A stretch of 64,000 nt of DNA, taken from Streptomyces sp. 840.1. Its GTDB lineage: Bacteria > Actinomycetota > Actinomycetes > Streptomycetales > Streptomycetaceae. Positions 32,908 through 43,601 of this stretch are shown here, in pieces. Numbering within the stretch: the stretch's first letter is position 1; each line of letters opens with the position of its first letter. Position numbers and translations under genes: made by a program. Below the pieces are notes generated by a model. The model saw nothing but the letters and a program-made list of their open reading frames with translations, did no database searches and was not told the DNA's origin. Location: NCBI RefSeq assembly GCF_003751445.1, contig NZ_RJUU01000001.1, forward strand, positions 5,384,001-5,448,000, written 5' to 3'.

Positions 32908-33699
32908 ATGCCTGCCGACGAACACGCGACGGCCCCGCCGACCCTGCGCCAGCGCCGCCGGGCCGCCGCGACCCGGGAGATCCTGGACGCCGCCGAGCGC
33001 CACATCACCGAGGGCGGTCCGGCCGCCCTGTCCCTGCGCGCGGTCGCCCGGGGTCTCGGCATGACCGTGCAGGCCCTCTACCACTACTTCCCGAGCCGGG
33101 AAGCCCTCGTCACGGAGCTCATCGCCAAGGCGTACGGCGACCTGGCCGACGCGGTGCAGGCCGCCGTCCACGCCGCGCCGGACGACCCCGGCCTGCCGCG
33201 CCTGGTGGTCGCGGCCGAGGGCTACCGCCGGTGGGCCGTCGCCCACCCCGAGCGCTTCCAGTTGCTCTACGGGACGCCGCTGCGGGACTACGCGGCGCCG
33301 GTCGAGGGCCCGACGACGCAGGCGATGCGCCGGATGAGCTCGATCTTCGAGCGCGAGATGTTCGACGGGTTCACCCGGGAGCAACTCGCCGCCGCCGAGA
33401 CCCCCGCGCTCTCGCCCGAGCTCCGGGCGTACCTGGAACACCTGCCGCACTACGGCCCGGGACGCCTGCCGCCCCCCGCGACCGCCCTCCTGCTGAGCGC
33501 GTGGGGCCACCTCAACGGCCTCGTCATCCTGGAGGTGTTCGGCCACGCCGCCTTCCTGGGCGACCACCAGGCCGAACTCTTCCGCCTCGCGATGCGGAAC
33601 CTGCTGGACGACGTCCACCGGCAGATCCCGGCGGCCGGGCGGCCGGATGACCTGCCGGACGACCGGCAGGATCGGCCGTCGAAGACTTCGACCGCCTGA
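32908..33699 (+). CDS. TetR/AcrR family regulator with WHG-type ligand domain
   Basis: 263 residues. An N-terminal TetR HTH (ATREILDAAERHITEGGPAA, then SLRAVARGLGMTVQALYHYF) at about 19-65 is followed by a C-terminal domain of the WHG type (ATALLLSAWGHLNGLVILEV). It is divergent from the MMPL exporter gene, the common arrangement for a local repressor of an efflux gene. The 201-base gap includes an A/T-rich stretch (32818-32870) likely to hold promoters; I see no perfect operator. The ATG at 32908 precedes the HTH directly. Confidence 0.88.
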   Translation: MPADEHATAPPTLRQRRRAAATREILDAAERHITEGGPAALSLRAVARGLGMTVQALYHYFPSREALVTELIAKAYGDLADAVQAAVHAAPDDPGLPRLVVAAEGYRRWAVAHPERFQLLYGTPLRDYAAPVEGPTTQAMRRMSSIFEREMFDGFTREQLAAAETPALSPELRAYLEHLPHYGPGRLPPPATALLLSAWGHLNGLVILEVFGHAAFLGDHQAELFRLAMRNLLDDVHRQIPAAGRPDDLPDDRQDRPSKTSTA

Positions 33700-33817
33700 C
33701 CGCGCCGCAGCCGTGATACCCGGGTCCGACAGGAGTCCGGCAGAAGGGGTACGCCCAAGCCGCCCTGTCGTCGCATGTGCTGGAGCCCGGGGCTGCCCAG
33801 GGCCTGTCGTGGAGCGC

Positions 33818-34785
33818 ATGATCGCAACAGGACTCCACAGAAGCGGTGTTGCCGCGCTCCTGGCCCTCGCCCTGTCCTTCCCGCTGCTGGGCGCGGCACC
33901 GGCCTCGGGGGCCCCGGGCGCCGGGACCCCGTCCTGGTCCACTCGGTGGACACGCCACAACTGCCGCCCCCCACCGGCCCGTACGCGGTGGGGCGGCGCA
34001 CCCTGCACCTGGTCGACCGTCACTGAACGGACCCCTGGGTGCCGGCGGCCGGTCACCGGGAACTGATGGTGTCGGTGACCTACCAGGCGCGCCCGGCGAG
34101 TGGCCCGCCGTCGCTGTACATGACGGCCGAGGAGGCGCGGCTCCTCCTGGAGGCGCAGGGACTGGACGGCGTCGTCTCCCCGGAGACGGTTGCCCGGACA
34201 GAGACCTACGAGCGGGAGAAGGCCTCCCCGGCGAAGGGACGCTCCCCCCTGGTGCTGCTCCCCCCGGGATTCTCGATGCCGCGCACCACCCTCACCTCGC
34301 TCGCGGACGAGCTGACGAGCCGCGGCTATGTCGTCGCCTCGGGGGACCACGCGTACGAATCCGTGGGCACAGCCTTCCCCGGGCGGCCGCGTGCTGACCT
34401 GCGTGGCCTGCGAGCGGGTCGACACGGACGAGGAACAGGCCGCGGCAGGGCTCGGGCGGCGCCCCTTCATGATGCTCGGCACCGAGTCCCTGCACAGCCC
34501 CGGCAGCGCGGGCACCGACTGGCCAGGGGCCTGTGGGCAGTTGGCGGGGTGGGGGCGCCGGCTGACCGTGACCGGTGCCGGTCACTTCTCCTTCACGGAC
34601 CTGCCGTACCTGGCCGATCAGCTCGGCCTGTCGGACCCCGCCGTGCCGCTGTCCGCGGAACAGGGATGGCGCATTTCCGTGACTACACGGGCGCCTTCTT
34701 CGACCTTCACCTGCGGGGCATCCCGCAACCCCTCCTCGACGGCCCCACGGCCGCGTACCCCGAAGTGGCGTTCCGCCGGCCCTGA
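33818..34785 (+). pseudogene. Decayed alpha/beta hydrolase (acetylhydrolase/lipase type)
   Basis: Pieces of one secreted hydrolase lie in order but in different frames. First is a signal peptide (MIATGLHRSGVAALLALALS). A frame change near 33925 leads to LPPPTGPYAVGRRTLHLVDR, and a TGA stop at 34024-34026 interrupts before TDPWVPAAGHRELMVSVTYQ. This frame continues to DHAYESVGTAFPG near 34385. A second frame shift gives GGRVLTCVACERVDTDEEQA, which joins directly to GLGRRPFMMLG: the middle of the protein, including the GHSxGG nucleophile, is missing. The tail with TGAGHFSFTDLPYL and a last frame change (RDYTGAFFDLHLRG) follow. Relatives are lipase-like proteins of about 400 residues. It has at least three lesions and a large deletion, so it cannot make enzyme. 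Confidence 0.75.
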
Positions 34786-34870
34786 CCCCGCCCGCGCGAC
34801 CCGGCCCCGGGGCCCGTTCCGCAGCCCGTGGTTCATGGCGCGGATCGGCGCCTCTCGCTAGGGTGAACCG

Positions 34871-35305
34871 ATGTCCACGATCAGGCAGTTCCAGGTCACC
34901 TTCGACTGCGCCGAGCCCGAGCGAGTCGCCCGCTTCTGGTGCGAGGTGCTGGGATACGTCGTACCGCCGCCGCCGGAGGGGTTCGCCACCTGGGCCGATT
35001 ACCACCGCTCGCTGCCGCCCGAGCGCCAGGGCGCGGGTTTCGTCTGTACCGATCCCTCGGGTGTGGGCCCGCGCCTGTACTTCCAGCGCGTCCCCGAGGG
35101 CAAGGTCGTCAAGAACAGGGTGCATCTCGACGTACGGGTCGGTACCGGGCTCGTGGGCGAGGAGCGCGTCGCCGCCCTCGAGGCCGAGTGCGCCCGGCTG
35201 CTCGTGCTCGGTGCGACGCGCGTGCAACTGCTGGTCGCCGACGACTACGACGAGTCGTGCCTCGCGATGCAGGACGTCGAGGGCAACGAGTTCTGTCTCG
35301 ACTGA
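34871..35305 (+). CDS. VOC family protein
   Basis: 144 residues with one VOC module: QFQVTFDCAEPERVARFWCE at the N-terminus, the middle KVVKNRVHLDVRVG and the C-terminal AMQDVEGNEFCLD. It matches the DUF-type glyoxalase-like proteins common in Streptomyces. It is intact while the genes on both sides are broken. The start is the ATG at 34871. The function is unknown. Confidence 0.85.
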   Translation: MSTIRQFQVTFDCAEPERVARFWCEVLGYVVPPPPEGFATWADYHRSLPPERQGAGFVCTDPSGVGPRLYFQRVPEGKVVKNRVHLDVRVGTGLVGEERVAALEAECARLLVLGATRVQLLVADDYDESCLAMQDVEGNEFCLD

Positions 35306-35438
35306 CGGTCCCGGGCAGCTCGGCTGACGGGCCCGGCCAGCCGGGCCCGAACGATCGTCGGCCCGCGGGGCCCCGAGGCCCGACCCGGGATTCGGCGGGT
35401 CACGAATCGCGAGTGCCCGCAGACGCGGGGGCGGCCCC

Positions 35439-35922
35439 GAGGACGTGGTTGACGGCCGCGGGCGCTTCGGGGCCGCGCAACACGTCTGCGGAGGCGGCAT
35501 CGACCAGGTTCGCTCCGTGCTCGGCGCGGACAGGATCACCTACTAGGGGCTGTCCTGCGGCAGCGTGGCCGGCCCGATGTGCGCCACGCTGTTCCCCCGC
35601 CGCGGCCGCCGGTGCGCCTGCGGCACTGGTGGCCGGGGGGCGGCTGGAGACCGTCACCCCCGTCACCCCGTACCACTGGGTCAGGAAAATGGCCCGGACC
35701 CTGCACTCCGCAGTCCTGCTCACGCGTGAAGGAGTGGGCCACGGTTCCTACGGCACCACGCCGTGTGTCAATGCCGCGGTCGACGTCGCCCTTCTCAAGG
35801 GGGCCCTGCTCGCCGACGGCACCGTATGCGGGATGGGCAAACCTGCCGCCACCCGCCCCCGCCTCGCAGCCGGGGTGCCGGCGGCCGTCTCGGCCGGGCC
35901 GATGTCGGACGCCCTCGCCTGA
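35439..35922 (+). pseudogene. Decayed TAP-like alpha/beta hydrolase (tripeptidyl aminopeptidase type)
   Basis: In one frame, GGIDQVRSVLGADRITY is followed by a TAG stop (35544-35546) and then GLSCGSVAGPMCATLFPRR, the nucleophile elbow of TAP-like peptidases. Relatives carry Tyr-Tyr or Tyr-Trp before GLSYGS, so one base change created the stop. After LFPRR the next 300 or so residues of the enzyme are absent and a different frame supplies the C-terminus: LVAGGRLETVTPVTPYHWV, REGVGHGSYG (catalytic His) and LLADGTVCG. A nonsense mutation, an internal deletion and a frameshift leave no product. The 5' end is not recognisable before about 35439. Confidence 0.72.
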
Positions 35923-35977
35923 ATGGCAAGGAACGGACGAGCCCCGACATGACCCTTCCCCGGCGATGTACTAGAGT

Positions 35978-35995
35978 TATCTCGACATCGAGATA
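35978..35995. promoter_or_regulatory. Palindrome TATCTC-N6-GAGATA upstream of aconitase
   Basis: TATCTCGA-CA-TCGAGATA: a perfect inverted repeat with 8-base arms, 158 bases upstream of the aconitase start codon. It has the same outer arms and spacing as the palindrome at the start of the HTH-MurA gene (26983-27000). Inference: the same protein binds both. Confidence 0.6.
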
Positions 35996-36038
35996 TATGC
36001 CGAAGGCGCACAGCGGGCCGCCGCGCGGTAAGGGCTAC

Positions 36039-36057
36039 CTAACTAAGCCTTACCTTA
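36039..36057. promoter_or_regulatory. Iron-box-like element (DmdR type) upstream of aconitase
   Basis: On the minus strand the sequence TAAGGTAAGGCTTAGTTAG agrees at 13 of 19 positions with the DmdR1/DtxR iron box TTAGGTTAGGCTCACCTAA. It stands out as an A/T-rich patch with a CTAAG-N6-CTTAG inverted repeat. Iron control of an Fe-S enzyme would make sense, but binding is not established. Confidence 0.4.
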
Positions 36058-36080
36058 GCGGATGGTCGGAGTGGCTGTAG

Positions 36081-38867
<2,787 letters not shown>

Positions 38868-38888
38868 GTCCGGCCGGCAGTACGAGGA

Positions 38889-38924
38889 GAGGGCCGCATC
38901 CCCGGTGACGGGGGTGCGGCCCTC
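38889..38924 (+). terminator. Terminator after aconitase
   Basis: A 15-base-pair stem (GAGGGCCGCATCCCC with its partner, one G-U pair) and a GGTGAC loop, 21 bases after the stop codon. Confidence 0.75.
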
Positions 38925-38992
38925 CCGCATGCGCGGGGGCGACGGCCACCGCAGGGGAGGTGTGCCGCAGGCACCCCTGGAACCTGGACGGC

Positions 38993-39118
38993 ATGCCCGG
39001 CCTCTCCGGTACGACGGCCGTGGTCACCGGCGCCAGCAGCGGTACCTGGGCGGTGACGGCCCTCGTCCTGGCGCGCGCCGGCGCGTCCCGGCCGTACGCG
39101 GCCTCCCGCGCCTCGTAG
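38993..39118 (+). pseudogene. Short-chain dehydrogenase fragment
   Basis: A 41-codon open stretch (ATG 38993 to TAG 39116-39118) reads like the first strand and helix of a short-chain dehydrogenase: LSGTTAVVTGASSGTWAVTA then LVLARAGAS. The last glycine pair of the TGxxxGxG cofactor motif is altered to Gly-Thr-Trp, and the rest of the enzyme is gone. It is probably a remnant. Confidence 0.4.
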
Positions 39119-39150
39119 CCCGGAAACGCAGGGACGTCGTCGGCACGTCG

Positions 39151-39194
39151 AGGGATACGGGTGCTCGTCGTCCACGACGAGCACCCGTATCCCT
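39151..39194. repeat. Perfect 20-base inverted repeat with a 4-base loop
   Basis: Arms of 20 bases (39151-39170 and 39175-39194) pair without mismatch around TCCA. On the minus strand a frame starting MPEGTGIRVLVVDDEHPYP looks like the beginning of a response regulator receiver domain, and on the plus strand the mirror copy reads GIRVLVVHDEHPYP. No receiver domain continues on either side. It may be a terminator for neighbouring transcripts or the scar of an inverted duplication. Confidence 0.6.
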
Positions 39195-39260
39195 GTTCCC
39201 TCAGGCATCGGGCCATGGTGTCGGGGCCACGGCGCCCGAGGTACCCCGAGGTCCGCGCAC

Positions 39261-39300
39261 CGGCGGACCGCACCCCCGGTGACCGGGGCGCGGTCCGCCG
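39261..39300 (-). terminator. Terminator downstream of the FG-GAP protein gene
   Basis: Outer arms CGGCGGACCGC/GCGGTCCGCCG and an inner CCCCGGT/ACCGGGG stem, 26 bases past the stop at 39326. Confidence 0.7.
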
Positions 39301-39325
39301 GCCTGTGGCGGTTGCCGTCCCCCGG

Positions 39326-40177
39326 TCAGAAGAACAGGCGGTAGGTGTTCCAGCCCGACGTTCCGATGATCGCCTTGGGCTTGTACGGGGCGGCGGCCTT
39401 GCCGGTGCCCTTGTACAGGTAGAGCTCGCCCTTGGCGTTGCGGGCGACCAGGTCCGCGACGCCGTCCAGGTCGAGGTCGCCGGGGGCGAACACGGCGTTG
39501 TACTGGTTCCAGCCGCTGCCGATCCTGGTGCGCTTGGCGTACGGGGCGTGCTGGTTGCCGGTGCCCTTGTAGAGCCACAGGACGCCGGACTTGTCGCGGG
39601 CGACGATGTCGTTCCTGCCGTCGCCGGTCAGGTCGCCGTTGCCGGCGATGTCGCTGTAGATGTTCCAGCCGTAGCCGACCTTGAGGCGCTTGGTGACCGT
39701 GCCGTCGCCGTAGCCCAGGTAGAGGTAGAGGTCGCCCTTGCCGTCGCGGGCGAGCAGGTCGCCGCCCTGTGCGCCGCCGAACGTGCCGGGGGACACCAGC
39801 TTGTTGTAGATGCCCCAGCCGTAGCCGATCTTCTTCGCCGCGGAGTTGTCGTTGGCGTAGTAGTGGATGTCGCCGTTGGCGGCGAGCTGCCAGCGGCCGT
39901 CCGCCACGTTGTCGGCGTTGTGGTCGACCCGGCCGAGGAACTTGACGTTCTTCCAGCCGGTGTCGAGCTGCACGCGCTTCTCGATGCCGCCGCTGCCGGC
40001 CGGGGCGTAGTAGTACGACGTGCCGGCGCTGTCCAGACCGGCGAGGCCGGACATGGGCGCGTCACCCGGCTCGGCGGCGAAGGCGGCGGTACCGGTGCCG
40101 ACGAGAGCCGCGGTTATCGCGGCGGCGGCGAGACGGGTGGCAGCCCGTCCGGTCCGACGGCCATAAGTCTTGGCCAC
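39326..40177 (-). CDS. Secreted FG-GAP/VCBS repeat protein
   Basis: A 283-residue exported protein. The signal peptide (RRTGRAATRLAAAAITAALV, ending AFA-AEPG near residue 36) is followed by a beta-propeller-like array of about six FG-GAP repeats. Repeats contain motifs such as GDLTGDGRNDIVARDKSGVL, GDLDLDGVADLVARNAKGEL and WNIYSDI/WNQYNAV. The Asp-rich DxDxxG turns could bind calcium. I choose the GTG at 40177, with GGAG six bases upstream, which begins the signal peptide; the open frame extends to 40237. Its function is not known. Such proteins often serve as extracellular binding scaffolds. Confidence 0.85.
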   Translation of the reverse strand: MAKTYGRRTGRAATRLAAAAITAALVGTGTAAFAAEPGDAPMSGLAGLDSAGTSYYYAPAGSGGIEKRVQLDTGWKNVKFLGRVDHNADNVADGRWQLAANGDIHYYANDNSAAKKIGYGWGIYNKLVSPGTFGGAQGGDLLARDGKGDLYLYLGYGDGTVTKRLKVGYGWNIYSDIAGNGDLTGDGRNDIVARDKSGVLWLYKGTGNQHAPYAKRTRIGSGWNQYNAVFAPGDLDLDGVADLVARNAKGELYLYKGTGKAAAPYKPKAIIGTSGWNTYRLFF

Positions 40178-40352
40178 GTGTTCTCCATGGGTGGTGGGAG
40201 CAGGCGTGACGCGCCGCGGGATACGGGGACACGCCACGGAATTGAGGGTGATCCTTTCACGAGTCCTTCACATGTCCAAGGGTTCGGCGAAATGACGCGC
40301 CTGCGTCATCTTCGCCCGGATTCGCGGGTGTTGTGGGTGTTGCGGGGCCCTT

Positions 40353-41735
40353 TCACCTGCGGTGGGCCGCGATCAGCCGCCGGTACCAGTGGTAGCTGTC
40401 CTTCGGGGTGCGCTCCTGCGTGTCGTAGTCGACCCGGACGATCCCGAACCGCTTCGCGTACCCGAGCGCCCACTCGAAGTTGTCCAGCAGCGACCAGACG
40501 TAGTAGCCCCTGACCTCCACGCCCGCGTCCATCGCCGCCCGCAGCGCCGTCAGATGCGTACCGAGATAGCCGACGCGGTCCGCGTCGCGCACCGAGCCGT
40601 CCGCGTCCACGGTGTCGGACTCCGCCGAGCCGTTCTCCGTGATGTGCACCGGCGGCAGCGCGTCGCCGTAGGTCTCCTTCAGCGCCGTCAGCAGCTCGGT
40701 GAAGGACTCCGGCACGACCGGCCAGCCCATCGCCGTCCGGCGCACGTCCGGGTAGACGCCCTCGCTGTAGCGGTTGTCGGTGGCGACCCGCAGCGCCGGG
40801 TCGGCCTCGCGGTGCGGGGCGTCCGCGACCACGATGGGGCGGTAGTAGTTGATGCCGAGGAAGTCCACCGGACGGGAGATCAGCTCCAGGTCGCCCTCGC
40901 GGCGGAAGTCCTGTGAGGTGATCAGCTCGCCCCAGGTCTCCTCCTCGGTGGCCGGGTAGCGGCCCGCGAGGATCGGCTCCGTCCACACCAGGTTGTGCTG
41001 GGTGTCGGCGCGGACGACGGCGGCCAGGTCGGCGTCCGAGCCGGTGGCCGGGACGTTGCGGTCGAGGTTGAGGGTGATGCCCGCCTCGCGCACCCCGGCC
41101 GCCCGCAGCTCCCTCATCGCCAGGCCGTGGCCGACCAGCAGGTGGTGCGCGGCGGCCAGCGCGCCGCGCCCCTCTTTCGCGCCGGGCGCGTGCCGGCCCA
41201 CCGAGTAGCCCAGGAACGCGCTGCACCACGGCTCGTTGAGGGTGATCCAGCGCGGCACCCGGTCGCCCAGGTGCTCCGCCATGATCCCGGCGTACTCCCC
41301 GAAGCGTTCCGCGGTCTCGCGCACCCGCCAGCCGCCCCGGTCCTCCAGTGCCTGGGGCAGGTCCCAGTGGTAGAGGGTGGCGGCCGGTTCGATGCCCGCT
41401 TCGAGGAGGGAGTCGACGAGCCGGGAGTAGAAGTCCAGCCCCTTCGGGTTGACCGCGCCGCCGCCGCCGTCCGGCTGGATCCGCGACCAGGCGACGGAGA
41501 AACGGTAGGAGTCCACGCCCAGTTCGCGCAGCAGCGCCACGTCCTCGGGGTAGCGGTGGTAGTGGTCGCAGGCGATGTCACCGGTGTCACCGCCGTCGGT
41601 CTTCCCGGGCGTGTGGCTGTAGGTGTCCCAGATGGACGGACCGCGGCCGTCCTCCCGGACGGCGCCCTCGATCTGGTACGAGGCCGTGGCCGCCCCGAAG
41701 ACGAAGCCGGGCGGGAACACCGGGAACTCACTCAT
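40353..41735 (-). CDS. GH1 beta-glucosidase
   Basis: 460 residues, the usual family length. The acid/base Glu168 lies in TLNEPW and the nucleophile Glu367 in ITENGSA. The N-terminus FVFGAATASYQIEGAVREDG and C-terminus YGKRFGIVRVDYDTQ-like segment (here YAKRFGIVRVDYDT) are typical, and GYYVWSLLDNFEWALGY closes the active site. There is no signal peptide, so it acts on imported oligosaccharides, releasing glucose from beta-linked ends. The ATG at 41735 is chosen to match the family N-terminus. It is the last gene of the xylA-binding protein-permease-permease-GH1 operon, 13 bases after the upstream permease gene. Confidence 0.93.
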   Translation of the reverse strand: MSEFPVFPPGFVFGAATASYQIEGAVREDGRGPSIWDTYSHTPGKTDGGDTGDIACDHYHRYPEDVALLRELGVDSYRFSVAWSRIQPDGGGGAVNPKGLDFYSRLVDSLLEAGIEPAATLYHWDLPQALEDRGGWRVRETAERFGEYAGIMAEHLGDRVPRWITLNEPWCSAFLGYSVGRHAPGAKEGRGALAAAHHLLVGHGLAMRELRAAGVREAGITLNLDRNVPATGSDADLAAVVRADTQHNLVWTEPILAGRYPATEEETWGELITSQDFRREGDLELISRPVDFLGINYYRPIVVADAPHREADPALRVATDNRYSEGVYPDVRRTAMGWPVVPESFTELLTALKETYGDALPPVHITENGSAESDTVDADGSVRDADRVGYLGTHLTALRAAMDAGVEVRGYYVWSLLDNFEWALGYAKRFGIVRVDYDTQERTPKDSYHWYRRLIAAHRR

Positions 41736-41748
41736 GGGAACGCAGTCC

Positions 41749-42615
41749 TTACTTGACCGAGCCGCCGGTGATCCCGGCGGCGATGTACTTCTGCGACAGG
41801 ACGAGCAGGACCGCCGCCGGGATCGCCGACAGCACGGACGCCGCCATGACGGAGCCCCAGTCGCCCACATGGGCGCCGATGTACTGGTAGATGCCCAGCG
41901 TGATCGGCTTGACGTCGTCCGTGGTGTTCAGCGTCAGCGCGAACATGAAGTCGCTCCACGCGTAGAGGAACGAGAACAGCCCGGCCGTGATCAGGGAGTT
42001 GCGGCTCATCGGCAGCACGACCCGCACGAAGGTGCGCAGGCGTCCCGCACCGTCCACCTCGGCCGCCTCGATGACCTCGCGCGGGATGGCCACCATGAAG
42101 GAGCGCATCAGCACGATCGCGAACGGGATGCCGAGCGAGGCGTCGGCCAGCATCAGTCCGGCGTAGGAGTTGACCAGGCCCATGTCCACGTAGGCGCTGT
42201 ACAGGGCGTTGGCGATGACGATGCCCGGCACCATCTGGGTGATCAGGGTGCCGAAGACGATCGTCCTGGTGCCGCGCAGCCTGAACTGGGCGAGACCGTA
42301 GGCGGCGGGCGCCGAGACGGCCAGGCAGATGACCACCGCGCCGAGCGCGACGGCCAGCGAGGTCAGCAGGTTGCGGCCCTGGTCGGTGACGGCCGAGCGG
42401 AAGCCCGACAGGTCCAGGCTGTGCGGGAAGGGGTCGACCTCGAGCAGCCCGGACTCGGGCTGGAGCGCGGTGTTCACCATCCAGTACAGCGGGAACAGCA
42501 TCACGCACAGCACCACGACGCCGAAGACCGTGGCGCCCCAGCGCCGCTTCGGCCGCCCGGTGGGCCGCCCGGTGGGCCGCGCGGGGGCGGCGGGGGTACG
42601 CACAGTGCTCGCCAT
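41749..42615 (-). CDS. Carbohydrate ABC transporter permease (MalG type)
   Basis: A 288-residue inner-membrane permease with six predicted helices: FGVVVLCVMLFPLYWMVNTA first, then NLLTSLAVALGAVVICLAVS and others. The EAA loop that contacts the ATPase is EAAEVDGAGRLRTFVRVVLP near residue 186. The basic N-terminal tail (RPTGRPTGRPKRRW) is cytoplasmic. The ATG at 42615 is 5 bases after the upstream permease stop. With the 42621-43589 and 43602-44864 products it forms an importer. No ATPase gene is nearby, consistent with a shared MsiK-type ATPase. Confidence 0.9.
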   Translation of the reverse strand: MASTVRTPAAPARPTGRPTGRPKRRWGATVFGVVVLCVMLFPLYWMVNTALQPESGLLEVDPFPHSLDLSGFRSAVTDQGRNLLTSLAVALGAVVICLAVSAPAAYGLAQFRLRGTRTIVFGTLITQMVPGIVIANALYSAYVDMGLVNSYAGLMLADASLGIPFAIVLMRSFMVAIPREVIEAAEVDGAGRLRTFVRVVLPMSRNSLITAGLFSFLYAWSDFMFALTLNTTDDVKPITLGIYQYIGAHVGDWGSVMAASVLSAIPAAVLLVLSQKYIAAGITGGSVK

Positions 42616-42620
42616 GCCGG

Positions 42621-43589
42621 TCACTTCCCCTCGTTGCGGTTGGCCCGCAGGTAGAACACCGCGAAGACGGCGGAGATCAGGATCAGGATGTTGCCGACCA
42701 CGGCACCCGCTCCGAAGTCCAGCTGGACGAAGGAGTTCTGGTACGTGAGCGTGCCGAGCGTCTGGGTGGAGTCGGCGGGGCCGCCGTCGGTGAGGGCGAG
42801 GATCAGGTCGAGGACCTTCACCGTCGACATGAAGCCGAGCACCAGGACGACGGTGATGACGGGCCGCAGCATCGGCAGGGTGATCGAGCGGAAGGCCCGC
42901 CAGGCGGAGGCGCCGTCGAGCGAGGCGGCCTCGTACAGCTCCTTGGGGACCTCCTGGAGGCCGCCGTAGAGGATCACCATGTTGAACGGGATGCCGATCC
43001 AGATGTTCACCAGGACCACCGAGAACAGCGCCATGCCCGTGCTGGTCAGCCACGGGGTGTCGCCGCCGAGGCCGATCGTGCCCAGGAAGGAGTTGAGGAC
43101 GCCGGTGTCCTGGTCGAGGATGCGCCGCCAGACGACGCCGGAGACGACCATCGGGACCAGCCACGGCAACAGGATCAGCGACCGCAGGATCCCGTTCAGC
43201 GGGAAGCGGCGGCTGAAGAACACCGCGAGGCCCAGGCCGATGCAGAACTGCCCGATCAGCGAGCCGACGGTGAACAGGATGGTGTGCCACAGGGCCTTGC
43301 CGAACAGCTCGTCGTTGAAGACGCTGCTCCAGTTGGCCGTGCCGTTGAACGGGGACCTGCCCGTGAAGAACGTGGACGGTGAGTAGTCCTGGAAGCTCAT
43401 CACGATGTTGCGGACGAGCGGATAGCCGAAGAAGAGCGCCATGAAGATCACGGCGGGGGCGATGAAGCCCCACTGGGCCAGGCGCCTGCGAAGGCGGGTG
43501 CGCGCCGGGTTCGGCGGCTTCGGGGCCTTCGCGGCCCGTGTGGCGGGGAGCGCCGGACCGGCGGCTGAGGAGGCGGTGGTGGTCGACAT
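42621..43589 (-). CDS. Carbohydrate ABC transporter permease (MalF type)
   Basis: A 322-residue permease. The first helix (LAQWGFIAPAVIFMALFFGY) follows a short basic tail, and the ABC-contacting EAA motif is YEAASLDGASAWRAFRSITL near residue 219. It pairs with the MalG-type product of the next gene. The start at 43589 lies 12 bases after the binding-protein stop (43602). Confidence 0.9.
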   Translation of the reverse strand: MSTTTASSAAGPALPATRAAKAPKPPNPARTRLRRRLAQWGFIAPAVIFMALFFGYPLVRNIVMSFQDYSPSTFFTGRSPFNGTANWSSVFNDELFGKALWHTILFTVGSLIGQFCIGLGLAVFFSRRFPLNGILRSLILLPWLVPMVVSGVVWRRILDQDTGVLNSFLGTIGLGGDTPWLTSTGMALFSVVLVNIWIGIPFNMVILYGGLQEVPKELYEAASLDGASAWRAFRSITLPMLRPVITVVLVLGFMSTVKVLDLILALTDGGPADSTQTLGTLTYQNSFVQLDFGAGAVVGNILILISAVFAVFYLRANRNEGK

Positions 43590-43601
43590 GGTTCGGATAC
43601 C

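Noticed and set aside
39116..39208. A new response regulator gene on the minus strand starting MPEGTGIRVLVVDDE
   Set aside because: Only about 20 residues resemble a receiver domain; the likeness arises from one arm of a perfect inverted repeat and no receiver fold follows.
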